A stretch of 64,000 nt of DNA from Hamadaea flava (GCF_024172085.1 NZ_JAMZDZ010000001.1:8308001-8372000), one strand, 5' to 3'; shown: positions 15,617-24,291, counted from the stretch's first letter. Notes: generated by a model not told the origin, from the sequence alone. Numbers and translations are program-made.

Positions 15617-16828
15617 TTAGACCTCGCTCAACGGCACCTCGTCGTCGGCGAGCATGCCCAGGCCAACCGGTTTGCGCGTACGGATCAGCCGCTGGATGTC
15701 GTCGCTGACGTCCCACACGTTGACGTTCATCCCGGCCAGCACGCGCCCGTCGCGGGTCCAGAACGCGACGAACTCTCGGCCGGCCCGGTCGCCGCGGAAC
15801 ACCAGGCGGTCGGCGTCGCCGGGCGCGGCGAATCCGGCGTACTCGGCGCCGAGGTCGTATTGGTCGGTGAAGAAGAACGGCAGTCGGTCGGGCGGCACGG
15901 GCAGGCCGAGCATCGCGCGGGCGGCCTCGGGTCCGCCGTCGAGCGCGTTGGCCCAATGCTCGGTGCGGATGTGCCGGCGGAACGTCGGGTGGAAGGCGCA
16001 AGCGACGTCCCCGGCGGCGAAGATGTCCGGGTCGGAGGTGCGGTGCTGGGAGTCCACGACGACGCCGTTGCCGACGTCGAGCCCGGCCCGGACCGCGAGG
16101 TCGTCGTTCGGCCGCGCGCCCACCCCGACGATCACGACGTCCGCGGGCAGATCGATGCCGTCCGCGAGGCTGACCGTGCGTACCGCGGTGTCGCCGTCGA
16201 ATCGGCTGAGCTGCGCGCCGAACCGGAACGACACGCCGTGGTCGCGATGCAGGTCCGCGAAGACCTGCGCGAGATCCGGGCCCAGCACGCCCAGCAGCGG
16301 CAGGCTCGCGGTCTCCACGACCGTCACGTGGGCTCCGCGCGTGCGGGCCGCCGCGGCGATCTCCAGGCCGATCCAGCCCGCCCCCACGATCACGACGTGT
16401 ACGCCGTCCCGCAGCGCGCCGGAGACGCGATCGGAGTCGGCGAGCGTACGCAGGTAGAGCACACCGTCCAGGTCGGCTCCGGGCACGGCCAGCCGCCGTG
16501 GCGAAGATCCCGTCGCCAGCAGCAGTTTGTCATAGGGGAGCACGTCGCCTGCGTCGGTCGTGATCCGGTGCGCGGTGCGGTCGATGTCGACGACCGTCGT
16601 CGCCGTGCGGATCTCGACGCTGCTCTCGGCGTACCAGTCGGGCTGGTGAACGTAGACCTGGTCCCGCGGAGTCGCGCCGAGCAGCAGGCCCTTGGACAGC
16701 GGCGGCCGTTCGTAGGGCAGTTCGGGCTCCGCGCCGATCAGCGTGATGTCGCCGTCGAAGCCTTCGTCGCGCAGGGTCTGCGCGGCCTTGGCACCCGCGA
16801 GCCCGGCGCCGATGATGACGTGTCGCAT
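15617..16828 (-). CDS. NAD(P)/FAD-dependent oxidoreductase, ferredoxin-reductase type
   Basis: The 403-residue product starts MRHVIIGAGLAGAKAAQTL (FAD Rossmann motif) and has PYERPPLSKGLLLG near residue 40. A second Rossmann motif VIVGAGWIGLEIA lies near residue 150, DIFAAGDVA near 270, and a reductase-type C-terminal domain follows. Relatives reduce ferredoxins of Rieske oxygenases or P450s. An AGGAG sits just upstream of the ATG. The gene follows folE by 12 nt, so the two are probably one operon under the SufR-like regulator. The electron acceptor is not encoded nearby. Confidence 0.85.
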   Translation of the reverse strand: MRHVIIGAGLAGAKAAQTLRDEGFDGDITLIGAEPELPYERPPLSKGLLLGATPRDQVYVHQPDWYAESSVEIRTATTVVDIDRTAHRITTDAGDVLPYDKLLLATGSSPRRLAVPGADLDGVLYLRTLADSDRVSGALRDGVHVVIVGAGWIGLEIAAAARTRGAHVTVVETASLPLLGVLGPDLAQVFADLHRDHGVSFRFGAQLSRFDGDTAVRTVSLADGIDLPADVVIVGVGARPNDDLAVRAGLDVGNGVVVDSQHRTSDPDIFAAGDVACAFHPTFRRHIRTEHWANALDGGPEAARAMLGLPVPPDRLPFFFTDQYDLGAEYAGFAAPGDADRLVFRGDRAGREFVAFWTRDGRVLAGMNVNVWDVSDDIQRLIRTRKPVGLGMLADDEVPLSEV

Positions 16829-16840
16829 GTGGACTCCTGG

Positions 16841-17425
16841 TCAGCGGGGCTGGGTGAGGGCGAGGAACTCGGCGCGCGAGCGGGCGTCCTCACGCAGCGC
16901 GCCGAGCAGCGTGGAGGTGACGGTGCTGGCGCCGGTGGCCTGTACGCCGCGCAGCGTCATGCACAGGTGCTCGGCCTGGATGACGACGCCGACACCCTTG
17001 GGCGACAACTGATCCGACAGCCAATCGGCGATCTGCTTGGTGAGCCGCTCCTGCACCTGCGGGCCGTGCGCGAACAGTTCGACGACGCGGGCCAGTTTGG
17101 ACAGTCCCAGGATCCGCTCGCCGGGCAGGTAGCCGACGTGCGCGACGCCGACGAACGGCAGCAGATGGTGTTCGCACACCGACCGGATCGGGATGTCGCG
17201 GGCCAGTACCAGCTCGTCGTAGCCCTCGTCGTTCGGGAACGTGGTCGGCCGGAACGGGCGGGGACTGAGCAGGTCGGCGTAGGCGCGGACCATGCGGGCC
17301 GGAGTCTCCCGCATGCTCTCCGAGCCGACGTCCAGTCCCAGCGCCGTCAGCAGGGCGGCGGCGGCCTGCTCGGCGGCGACCAGGTCACGCTCGGGCACTC
17401 GGGGCCGTACGGCGGTCAGCTGCAT
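16841..17425 (-). CDS. folE: GTP cyclohydrolase I
   Basis: The 194-residue product carries the zinc-site motif SVCEHHLLPF (Cys84, His87), the HLCMTLRG motif (Cys155) and the GERILGLSKLARVV segment. These are diagnostic of the type I enzyme that turns GTP into dihydroneopterin triphosphate for folate or tetrahydropterin synthesis. ATG 17425 is chosen because GGGAG lies 5 nt upstream; ATG 17437 is an in-frame alternative. The gene heads a two-gene operon with an FAD reductase and is divergent from an Fe-S-type regulator. It may be a conditional second copy rather than the housekeeping folE, which is inference. Confidence 0.9.
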   Translation of the reverse strand: MQLTAVRPRVPERDLVAAEQAAAALLTALGLDVGSESMRETPARMVRAYADLLSPRPFRPTTFPNDEGYDELVLARDIPIRSVCEHHLLPFVGVAHVGYLPGERILGLSKLARVVELFAHGPQVQERLTKQIADWLSDQLSPKGVGVVIQAEHLCMTLRGVQATGASTVTSTLLGALREDARSRAEFLALTQPR

Positions 17426-17444
17426 GATCACTCCCATGTTTTCG

Positions 17445-17458
17445 CCAACTGAAGTTGG
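17445..17458. promoter_or_regulatory. Operator-like palindrome CCAACT-GA-AGTTGG upstream of folE
   Basis: A perfect 6-bp inverted repeat with a 2-nt centre lies just upstream of folE. It resembles a second palindrome, CCAATGTTGG at 17501-17510, in the same divergent gap. Both have CCAA/TTGG arms, as expected if the adjacent regulator binds both. SufR of cyanobacteria recognises CAAC/GTTG arms, which fits loosely. Confidence 0.5.
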
Positions 17459-17500
17459 TCTTATTCGCATCCTCCATCCGGGGCGGCGTTATTTCAATAG

Positions 17501-17520
17501 CCAATGTTGGTGATATTCTG
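17501..17520 (+). promoter_or_regulatory. Palindrome CCAATGTTGG plus -10 box TATTCT of a leaderless gene
   Basis: CCAATGTTGG (17501-17510) lies just upstream of TATTCT (17514-17519), which is 6 nt before GTG 17526. A repressor bound here would block RNA polymerase, suggesting autoregulation of the SufR-like gene. Confidence 0.5.
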
Positions 17521-17525
17521 GAGCC

Positions 17526-18185
17526 GTGGCGGAACACGTGTGGCAGTCGGTGTCGGCGCTGGCCGATCCGGTCCGCCGTGCCCTGTTCGACCACGTACGC
17601 CGCCAGCACCGGCCGGTCACCCGCGAGGAGGCCGCCGACGCGTGCGGCGTATCCCGTAACCTCGCCGCGTTCCACCTCGACAAACTCGCCGAGACCGGGT
17701 TGCTGCGTACGGCGTACGAGGCGCCCGCGGATCGGCCCCGAGGGCGGGGGCGGACGCCGAAGGTCTACTCGGCCGGCGACGATCTCGAAGTCGCGATCCC
17801 GCCCCGGCGCTACGAACTGATCGCCAGCGTGCTCGCGGCGGCCGTCGCCCGGGAACCCGCCCATGCCGGCGACGCCGCCCGGGAAGAGGCGTACGCCCGG
17901 GGCCGGGCGCACAGCACCCCGGTGCACGGCTTGGCCGAAGCGGTGCGGCTACTAGACGAGCTCGGCTTCGAACCGGCGATCGAGCCCGGCTCGCCTGGCG
18001 ATTCCGACGTGCTCGTCTTGCGAAACTGCCCGTTCCACGCCCTCGTCGCCGAGCAGACCGAACTCGTCTGCGGGCTGAATCACGCGTACGTCGAAGGGGT
18101 GCTCTCCGGCGACCCGGCGCTCGCGGCCCGGCTGGCGCCCCGGCCCGACGCGTGCTGCGTCGAGGTCTGCCAGCGTCGGGACTAG
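17526..18185 (+). CDS. SufR-like (COG2345) HTH regulator with Cys cluster
   Basis: The 219-residue product has an N-terminal ArsR-like winged helix (ALADPVRRALFDHV, then ACGVSRNLAAFHLDKL) and a C-terminal sensory part with NCPFHALV. Cysteines fall at 168, 182, 210, 211 and 215. The C168-x13-C182-x27-C210 spacing is close to that of SufR proteins, which hold an Fe-S cluster, so iron-sulfur or redox sensing is likely but inferred. It is divergent from folE and the FAD reductase. Palindromes in the gap are candidate operators. Its stop overlaps the convergent EamA gene by 4 nt. Confidence 0.78.
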   Translation: MAEHVWQSVSALADPVRRALFDHVRRQHRPVTREEAADACGVSRNLAAFHLDKLAETGLLRTAYEAPADRPRGRGRTPKVYSAGDDLEVAIPPRRYELIASVLAAAVAREPAHAGDAAREEAYARGRAHSTPVHGLAEAVRLLDELGFEPAIEPGSPGDSDVLVLRNCPFHALVAEQTELVCGLNHAYVEGVLSGDPALAARLAPRPDACCVEVCQRRD

Positions 18186-19072
18186 TTCTTCGGCCGGGCG
18201 CCGAGGGTTGCGCCAGCCGAGGCGATCACCACGCACAACACCGCGAGCCACTGCGACCACAGCAGCGCCTCCTGGAGCACGACGAGGCCGATCACGGCCG
18301 CCACCGCGGGTTCCAGGCTCATCAGGATGCCGAACACGTTCGGCGGGATGCGGCGCAGCGCCTCCAGGTCGAGGGTGTACGGGATCACCGACGACAGCAG
18401 CGCCACGCCGAGTCCGGCGATCAGGATGCCGGGGTGGAGCAGCGCCGTCCCGCTGTCGGCGACGCCGACCGGCACCGCGATGCAGGCGGCGATCGCCATG
18501 CCCAGCGCCAGCCCGTTGCCTTCGGTGGTATGCCGGCCGAGCGCCGCGCCGACCAGGATGTACAGGCCCCAGAGTGCTCCGGCGGCCACGGCGAACAGCA
18601 GACCAGCGAGGTCGAGCTCGCCGCCGCCCTCCATCAGCAGGAACACCCCGCTGCCCGCGAGCGCGACCCAGACGACGTCCAGCCATCGTCTCGACCCGGC
18701 CAGCGCCACCGCCAGTGGACCGAGGAACTCGACGGTCACCGCGATTCCGAGCGGAATGCGGGCCAGCGCCAGATAGAAGCAGAGGTTCATCAGACCGAGG
18801 ACGACGCCGTAGCCGAGCACGACCGTCCAGGCGCGGCGGCTCAGGCGTACCGATGGCCGCCACACCAGCAGGAGCACCGCGGCCGCGAAGAACAGCCGCA
18901 GCGCGACCGTGCCGAAGCTGCCCACGACGGGGAACAGATGTTTGGCCACGGCCGAGCCGAGCTGGACGCTGACGATGCCGAGCAGGACCAGCACCGTCGG
19001 GGGGACCGAGCTGAAGACGCGGGCGTTCAGCGACGGGCCGTGCTCGGGCGGGACGGTGCTCACTTCTGCCAC
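18182..19072 (-). CDS. EamA/DMT-family transporter (10 TM)
   Basis: The 296-residue product has ten hydrophobic helices in two homologous halves, with the typical CFYLALARIPLGIAVTVEFL (about 92-111) and a matching VFGILMSLEPAVAAVIG in the second half. These drug/metabolite exporters move amino acids, purines or small toxins; the substrate is not predictable. GTG 19072 is chosen by family length; GTG 19063 is possible. No RBS is obvious. Open frame upstream of 19072 is the shadow of the next gene. Confidence 0.82.
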   Translation of the reverse strand: MAEVSTVPPEHGPSLNARVFSSVPPTVLVLLGIVSVQLGSAVAKHLFPVVGSFGTVALRLFFAAAVLLLVWRPSVRLSRRAWTVVLGYGVVLGLMNLCFYLALARIPLGIAVTVEFLGPLAVALAGSRRWLDVVWVALAGSGVFLLMEGGGELDLAGLLFAVAAGALWGLYILVGAALGRHTTEGNGLALGMAIAACIAVPVGVADSGTALLHPGILIAGLGVALLSSVIPYTLDLEALRRIPPNVFGILMSLEPAVAAVIGLVVLQEALLWSQWLAVLCVVIASAGATLGARPKN

Positions 19073-19167
19073 GGTTTCATGATCGACGGCCGGGCGCACG
19101 CGGTCACCTGCATTTCCGCGCGGAGCGGCGGCGGGCGCTGCGACGCCCGTGGCAGCGCCGGCCGCCG

Positions 19168-20340
19168 TCAGGCGACGACGGTCCACCCCGGTGCGGCTGC
19201 GGTGAGGTGCGCTGAAGCGCCCTGGAACGCCCCGGCCTTCGTGACCGCCGCACCGCCGAAGCTGATCGCCTGGGGGTGGGCGATCTCCACCGCCACCGAG
19301 GCGTGCACCAGCTTCGTCCCGGCTGGCGCACCGTATGGGCCGAAGCCGAACTTGGGCGCGGTGACCAGGTGTTCGGTGCCACCGGTGATCGAAATGAGTC
19401 CATTGTCGACACCCGTACGCCCGGTGGCGGCCGGGTTGGTCATCCCGCCGTAGAACCAGCACCGGTCGAGGTGGACGCCCTGCCCGCCCGCGATGATGAT
19501 CTGCGCGCCCTGGCAGTTGTCCGTCCCCGTACGTCCGGTGCAGTCGAACTTGGTGCCCAGCAGTTGCAGGTCGCCGTAGGAACCGTCGATGCGCATGCCG
19601 GTGGCGGTCTCGGTGGTGATGTACAGCTCGCCGAACCGCGATTCGCTCATGTGCGTGAAATACCAGTAGTACGCGTTCGCGGGCAGACTGGGGGAGCTGA
19701 GGTAGGAGTTGCCCTCCAGGAAGTAGTACGAGTCCGAGCCGCCGATCTTGAACTGCGTGCCGGTGCCGTTGTTGCAGTACATGCGCTCGATCGAGCACCG
19801 CAGGTGACGGGCGTGCATGACGGAGCGGAAGGACTTGAAGCCGATCTCCCGATACCGGGCGTCCTGGGTCAGCGGCCCGGCGGCGAAGTCGGTGACCTGC
19901 TGCTGGAAGTCGTTGGCGCCGGTGCCCTGGAAACAGATGCCGCGGATCGCGACGTCTCGCACTGCGGTCGCCCGCAACAGGTACGCCCCGGTCACCTTCA
20001 CCAGGCAGGACTCGCCGAACTCCGTCTCGCTCCCGCCGAGCGGGCCGGACCAGCGCATGCCCGGGAAGAAGGCGTAGTCGGCGGCGAAGGTGTACGCGCG
20101 AGCGCCGAAGACCAGCGTCGGGGCGTACGTCTGCGCGGCCGCGTACGCCATCGCGGCGGCGAGCTTCTCGTCGTCGGTCGTCCCGGCGAAGCTGTCGACT
20201 TCGGCGTACCCGTTGGCGGTGCTGGCCGCGGCCGGAGCGGCGACGGCGAACGCGCCAGCGGTGGCGCCGGCCGCCGAGACACCGAGCAACTTCAGCGCGG
20301 AGCGGCGGGCGGCGCGGGATTCCTCAGGGGAAGAAGGCAT
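19168..20340 (-). CDS. Tat-exported right-handed beta-helix (pectate-lyase-fold) protein
   Basis: The 390-residue product starts MPSSPEESRAARRSALKLLG, a twin-arginine signal (RRSALK), followed by a hydrophobic stretch and AAPAAAS. The mature part has the short repeated strand-turn pattern of a parallel beta-helix: RDVAIRGICFQGTGAN, LRCSIERMYCNNGTG, GVHLDRCWFYGG. Such folds occur in polysaccharide lyases and phage tail spikes. No catalytic residues can be assigned. An in-frame ATG at 20376 is a less likely start because it lengthens the signal. The gene stands alone between EamA and MarR genes. Confidence 0.72.
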   Translation of the reverse strand: MPSSPEESRAARRSALKLLGVSAAGATAGAFAVAAPAAASTANGYAEVDSFAGTTDDEKLAAAMAYAAAQTYAPTLVFGARAYTFAADYAFFPGMRWSGPLGGSETEFGESCLVKVTGAYLLRATAVRDVAIRGICFQGTGANDFQQQVTDFAAGPLTQDARYREIGFKSFRSVMHARHLRCSIERMYCNNGTGTQFKIGGSDSYYFLEGNSYLSSPSLPANAYYWYFTHMSESRFGELYITTETATGMRIDGSYGDLQLLGTKFDCTGRTGTDNCQGAQIIIAGGQGVHLDRCWFYGGMTNPAATGRTGVDNGLISITGGTEHLVTAPKFGFGPYGAPAGTKLVHASVAVEIAHPQAISFGGAAVTKAGAFQGASAHLTAAAPGWTVVA

Positions 20341-20392
20341 GGCCGCCACGATCGCGCGGTGGACGACGGCCGTCAATCCATCCAGCGTCGTA

Positions 20393-20436
20393 GATCAAGG
20401 CAAACTTTCGCCGTACTCGACCGTGTTTACTTGATC
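20393..20436. repeat. Inverted repeat GATCAAG-N30-CTTGATC
   Basis: GATCAAG (20393-20399) and CTTGATC (20430-20436), with a near-matching inner CAAAC/GTTTAC, lie between the beta-helix gene and the marR-type gene. It could form a hairpin or belong to the TTGATC-type intergenic repeats seen elsewhere in the window. Confidence 0.35.
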
Positions 20437-20461
20437 CATGACGGGAACCCGATAGCGCTGG

Positions 20462-20962
20462 TCAGCCGCGCGTACGCAGGTCGTCGCGGTGTTCGCGCAT
20501 CGAGCCGACGATGGCGGTCAGGAACCGGTGCACCCGCTGGAGGTCCTCGTCGCTGAACTCCGCCATGACGTTCTGCGTACGCCCGGCGAGCGGGCGGAAG
20601 AAGTCGCGCGCGACGGCCGCGCCGTGGTCGGCGTACCGCAGGAAGATCTTGCGCCGGTCGGCGGTGTCGCGGTCCCGGTAGACGTGACCCGCGGCCTCGA
20701 GCCGGTCGATGACCCCGGTGACCGCGCCGGACGAGAAGTTGAGTTCCTCGCGGAGTGTGCCCGGCGTGATCGGCCGCCCGGCCAGCTCCGCCTCCATGAT
20801 CAGGAGCAGGGCATGCAGGTCGGCGTGGCCGAGCTGATTGTGGGCGGCGAACGCGGCACCGATGTGCTGTGAGTGCGTCGAGTAGAGGTGGAGATCGCTG
20901 ATGATCTCGCCGATCAGCCTGGCCCGGGGGTCGTCGGCGCGCTGGAACACGCTGTCCGTCAC
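20462..20962 (-). CDS. MarR-family transcriptional regulator
   Basis: The 166-residue product has a MarR winged helix: ITPGTLREELNFSSGAVTGVIDRLEAAGHVYR for the turn and recognition helix, then RDTADRRKIFLRY for the wing. Dimerisation helices lie at both ends. GTG 20962 is chosen because TATAGT (20975-20970, minus strand) is 7 nt upstream, giving a leaderless mRNA; GTG 20971 would overlap that box. It is divergent from an MMPL transporter and probably represses it. Confidence 0.83.
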   Translation of the reverse strand: MTDSVFQRADDPRARLIGEIISDLHLYSTHSQHIGAAFAAHNQLGHADLHALLLIMEAELAGRPITPGTLREELNFSSGAVTGVIDRLEAAGHVYRDRDTADRRKIFLRYADHGAAVARDFFRPLAGRTQNVMAEFSDEDLQRVHRFLTAIVGSMREHRDDLRTRG

Positions 20963-20990
20963 GGAAGGCACTATAACCTCGCGGGGTGGG

Positions 20991-21009
20991 TATCTCTGAT
21001 GCCGAGATA
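20991..21009. promoter_or_regulatory. MarR-box candidate TATCTC-N7-GAGATA
   Basis: A perfect 6-bp inverted repeat (20991-20996 and 21004-21009) lies in the 97-bp gap between the divergent marR-type and MMPL genes, just upstream of the marR -10 box. Size and place fit a MarR dimer site. Confidence 0.45.
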
Positions 21010-21059
21010 GTCGTCTGCAATGATGTTCGGGCGACGAGAAAACCCCGAGGAGTGGAACG

Positions 21060-23159
21060 ATGCTGCGTGTGCTGACCGGGCGGCTGACCGCCTGGCTTGT
21101 CCTGGCGGTGGCGATACTGGCGGCCGGGGCCCTCATGGGGGTCGGCGGCGAGGCCACGACGACCAACGACGCCACCGCGGGGCTGCCCGATTCGGCCGAG
21201 TCGGTGCGGGTGGCGCAGCTGCAGAAGCAGTTCCCGAGCGGCCAGGTCAACCCGGCGCTGGTCGTGTACGCCCGCGACGGCGGCCCGCTGACCGGGGCGG
21301 ACGAGCGGAAGATCGCGGCCGACTCCGCGGCGTACGCGAAGTTCGCCGTCGGGGGACAGGTCGCCCCGCCGGTCAAGGCGGAGAAGGAGGGCGCCGTCCT
21401 GGTGGCCGTGCCGCTGCCGGCCGACCAGCAGATCGAGGACCTGTCGGAGACGATCCGGCAGCTGCGCGCTATCGCGGCCGACGGACGCCCGGACGGGTTG
21501 ACCGCCCAGGTCACCGGTGGGGCCGGCTTCACCGCCGACATCGCGGCCTCGTTCGACGGCGCGAACACGACCCTGTTGCTGGTGACCGTCGTGGTGGTCG
21601 CGGTGCTGCTGCTGATCACCTATCGCAGCCCCTGGTTGTGGCTGATCCCGCTGGCGGTGGTCGGCTCGGCCGACATGGTGACCAACGCGTTGCTGGCATT
21701 GCTGAACCGGACGTCCGGCCTGCTGCTCGACCCCTCGACGACCGGCATCGTGGACGTCATCGTGTTCGGCGCGGGCACCGACTACGCCCTGTTGCTCATC
21801 GCCCGTTATCGCGAGGAGCTGCGCCGCACCGGCGATCGCCGGGAGGCCATGCGCCGCAGCGTACGCTCGGCGGGCCCGGCGATCGCGGCCAGCGCGGTCA
21901 CGGTGATCCTCGGCCTGCTCACGTTGCTCGCCGCCCCGTTGACGTTCAACCGGGCGCTGGGGGTGGCCGGGGCGATCGGCGTCGCCGTCGCGGCCCTGTT
22001 CGGACTGCTGGTGCTGCCCGCCGCGCTGGTGGTCTGCGGCCGCGGACTGTTCTGGCCCTTCGTTCCCCGCGCTGACCAGCCGGACGACACGACAGGCCGC
22101 GGGCTGTGGGCGCGCGCGGGTGCACTGGTCGCCCGGCGTCCCCGAATGATCGTCGCGCTGTCGCTGGTCTTCCTCGCCCTGCTGTCGGCCGGGCTGTCGG
22201 ATCTGCGGGTCGGCCTGAGCCGGACCGAGCAGTTCCGCGTACAGGCGGAGTCGATCGACGCGCTGACGACTCTCGGTAAGCACTTCCCGTCCGGCGCGGC
22301 CGATCCGGTGATCGTGCTGGCCAAGGAAGGCCGTCAGGACGCGGTGTCGGCCGCCGTCGACGCCACAGACGGGGTGGCGAGCGTACGCCCGGCGGAGAAG
22401 GCGAACGGCTGGGTGTCGTTCGACGTCGTCCTCGACGCCGAACCCGACTCGACGGCCAGCTACGACACGGTACGCGCACTGCGTACGGCGGTGCACGGCG
22501 TCGCCGACGCGGACGCGGTGGTCGGCGGCACGGTGGCGACCAACCTGGACGAACGGGAGGCGTCGTTCACCGCGCTGAAGCGCGTGGTGCCGCTGGTGCT
22601 GGCGGTCGTCTTCGTGATCCTCCTGCTGTTGCTGCGATCCCTGGTCGCGCCGGTCGTGCTGGTGCTGACCGTGGTGGCGACCTACTTCGCGGCCCTGGGC
22701 GCGGCGAATCTGCTGTTCGTCCACGTGCTCGACTACGCCGCGCTGGACAACGAGGTGCCGTTGCTGTCGTTCCTGTTCCTTGTGGCGCTGGGCGTGGACT
22801 ACAACATCTTCCTCGCCACCCGGGCGCGGGAGGAGGCCGTGCACCACGGAACCCGCGTCGGGATGCTCACCTCGCTCAGCGTCACCGGCGGCGTGATCAC
22901 CAGTGCGGGCATCTTGCTCGCCGCGGTCTTCGCCGTGCTCGGCGTACTGCCGCTGGTGACGCTGACCGAACTCGGAATCATCGTCGGCATCGGCGTCCTG
23001 CTGGACACGCTGCTGGTCCGGACGCTGCTCGTCCCGGCGCTCGCGATGCTGTTCGGCGAACGGTTCTGGTGGCCCGGCCGCCCGTACCGGGGCGGGCCGC
23101 CGGTCGCCGAGCCGGGGGAGCGGTCCGAGTTGACGCCTGAGCCGTCGGCCGGGCGCTGA
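21060..23159 (+). CDS. MMPL/RND-family membrane transporter
   Basis: The 699-residue protein has an N-terminal helix, a large extracytoplasmic loop (about 35-180), six helices, a second loop (about 370-500) and a second set of helices. This is the MmpL duplication. VFGAGTDYALLLIARYREEL (about 238-257) and VALGVDYNIFLATRAREE (about 576-593) are the conserved GxxxDY motifs of proton relay helices. Family members export lipids, siderophores or drugs. AGGAG lies 9 nt upstream of ATG. The divergent MarR suggests inducible efflux. Confidence 0.87.
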   Translation: MLRVLTGRLTAWLVLAVAILAAGALMGVGGEATTTNDATAGLPDSAESVRVAQLQKQFPSGQVNPALVVYARDGGPLTGADERKIAADSAAYAKFAVGGQVAPPVKAEKEGAVLVAVPLPADQQIEDLSETIRQLRAIAADGRPDGLTAQVTGGAGFTADIAASFDGANTTLLLVTVVVVAVLLLITYRSPWLWLIPLAVVGSADMVTNALLALLNRTSGLLLDPSTTGIVDVIVFGAGTDYALLLIARYREELRRTGDRREAMRRSVRSAGPAIAASAVTVILGLLTLLAAPLTFNRALGVAGAIGVAVAALFGLLVLPAALVVCGRGLFWPFVPRADQPDDTTGRGLWARAGALVARRPRMIVALSLVFLALLSAGLSDLRVGLSRTEQFRVQAESIDALTTLGKHFPSGAADPVIVLAKEGRQDAVSAAVDATDGVASVRPAEKANGWVSFDVVLDAEPDSTASYDTVRALRTAVHGVADADAVVGGTVATNLDEREASFTALKRVVPLVLAVVFVILLLLLRSLVAPVVLVLTVVATYFAALGAANLLFVHVLDYAALDNEVPLLSFLFLVALGVDYNIFLATRAREEAVHHGTRVGMLTSLSVTGGVITSAGILLAAVFAVLGVLPLVTLTELGIIVGIGVLLDTLLVRTLLVPALAMLFGERFWWPGRPYRGGPPVAEPGERSELTPEPSAGR

Positions 23160-23216
23160 CCGGGCGGTGGCCACGAGGGCACAGGGTTCACGCTATCTTG
23201 TATTCAGCGGGTTATG

Positions 23217-23229
23217 TACTATCGCTGGT
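23217..23229 (+). promoter_or_regulatory. -10 box TACTAT, leaderless start of the CmtR-like gene
   Basis: TACTAT (23217-23222) is 7 nt before GTG 23230. TTGTAT (23198-23203) is nearby but too close for a normal -35. The AT-rich stretch 23194-23222 could hold an ArsR-type operator. Confidence 0.45.
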
Positions 23230-23580
23230 GTGAAGACCCTGGACGACGCCATCCCCGTGGCCACCCGAGGACAGGTGCTGGCCCGCTTCGGCCACGCCCT
23301 GTCCGACCCGACCCGGGCCCGGCTCCTGCTGGCGCTGCGTGACGGGCCGGCGTACCCGTCGGATCTGGCCGACGAGCTCGGAGTGTCGCGGCAGAGCCTG
23401 TCCAACCACCTCGCCTGCCTGCGCGGCTGCGGCCTCGTGGTCGCCGTCGCCGAGGGCCGCCGCTCGCGCTACGAGCTGTCCGACCAGCGGCTCGCCCACG
23501 CGCTGGGCGACCTGCTCGGCCTGGTGCTCGCGGTCGACCCGACCGTCTGCCCGCAAGCCGAGCGCGACGACTGCTGCTGA
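23230..23580 (+). CDS. ArsR/SmtB-family metal sensor, CmtR-like
   Basis: The 116-residue winged helix contains DPTRARLLLAL, GVSRQSLSNHLACLRGCGLVV and a C-terminal VDPTVC. Cys63, Cys67 and Cys107 match in spacing the Cys57/Cys61/Cys102 ligands of mycobacterial CmtR, a cadmium/lead sensor. The protein also ends in Asp-Asp-Cys-Cys. It therefore probably derepresses its operon when soft metals bind. Its TGA shares one base with the ATG of the CDF transporter, so the two are translationally coupled. The GTG start follows a -10 box without leader. Confidence 0.85.
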   Translation: MKTLDDAIPVATRGQVLARFGHALSDPTRARLLLALRDGPAYPSDLADELGVSRQSLSNHLACLRGCGLVVAVAEGRRSRYELSDQRLAHALGDLLGLVLAVDPTVCPQAERDDCC

Positions 23581-24272
23581 TGACGTCGCTGCCCGCCGCC
23601 GATCCCAGTCCGGCCGCGCGGCGCGCGACGCTGGTGCGCCGCGTCCGAATCCTGGTCGCCGCGACGATCGGCTACAACGTCATCGAGGCGATCGTGGCGG
23701 TCACCGCCGGGACGGTCGCCTCGTCGAGCGCCCTGATCGGGTTCGGCCTCGACTCGGTGATCGAGGTGTCGTCGGCCGCCGCGGTCGCCTGGCAGTTCTC
23801 GGCCGCGGACCACGAGCGCCGCGAGAAGGTCACCCTGCGGATCATCGCGGTCTCGTTCTTCGTCCTGGCCGCGTACGTGACGGCGGAGTCGCTGGTATCG
23901 CTCGTGGGCGGCGAACGCGCCGATCACTCCATGATCGGGATCGTCCTGGCGGCGGTGTCGCTCGCGGTCATGCCCGTGCTGTCGTACGCACAACGCAGCG
24001 CCGGTCGTGCGCTCGGTTCGGCGACCGCAGTGGCCGATTCGAAACAGACCCTGCTCTGCACCTATCTGTCGGCAGTGCTGCTGGTCGGCTTGGCAGCCAA
24101 CGCCGTGCTCGGCTGGTGGTGGGCCGATCCGGCCGCCGCGCTGGCGATCGCGGCGATCGCGGTCCGGGAAGGCGTGCAGACCTGGCGCGGCGACACCTGC
24201 TGCCCGCCGCCGGGAGCGTTGCTGGAGTCGTCGCCGCCGCGCTGCGCGGACGGTTGCTGCGATTCGCGATGA
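23580..24272 (+). CDS. CDF-like cation transporter with Cys-rich tail
   Basis: The 230-residue protein has about six hydrophobic helices. SSALIGFGLDSVIEVSSAAAV is the helix-2 metal site (D-x-x-x-E variant) and ALGSATAVADSKQTLLCTYLS is helix 5. The cytoplasmic beta domain of classical CDF proteins is absent. Instead the tail is TCCPPP ... CADGCCDSR, a likely soft-metal-binding segment. Expression with a CmtR-like sensor points to cadmium/lead-type efflux, which is inference. It is coupled to the regulator and converges on a second CDF gene. Confidence 0.8.
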   Translation: MTSLPAADPSPAARRATLVRRVRILVAATIGYNVIEAIVAVTAGTVASSSALIGFGLDSVIEVSSAAAVAWQFSAADHERREKVTLRIIAVSFFVLAAYVTAESLVSLVGGERADHSMIGIVLAAVSLAVMPVLSYAQRSAGRALGSATAVADSKQTLLCTYLSAVLLVGLAANAVLGWWWADPAAALAIAAIAVREGVQTWRGDTCCPPPGALLESSPPRCADGCCDSR

Positions 24273-24291
24273 CACCGCGCGGTCCGGCGCA

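Noticed and set aside
15617-18185. A biosynthetic cluster around folE
   Set aside because: Only folE, one FAD reductase and a regulator are linked. Flanking genes (EamA, a membrane protein) show no pathway enzymes.
20427-23174. A 915-codon minus-strand frame across the MMPL gene
   Set aside because: Gln/Arg/His-rich shadow sequence. Real genes on both strands (MMPL, MarR) account for the region.
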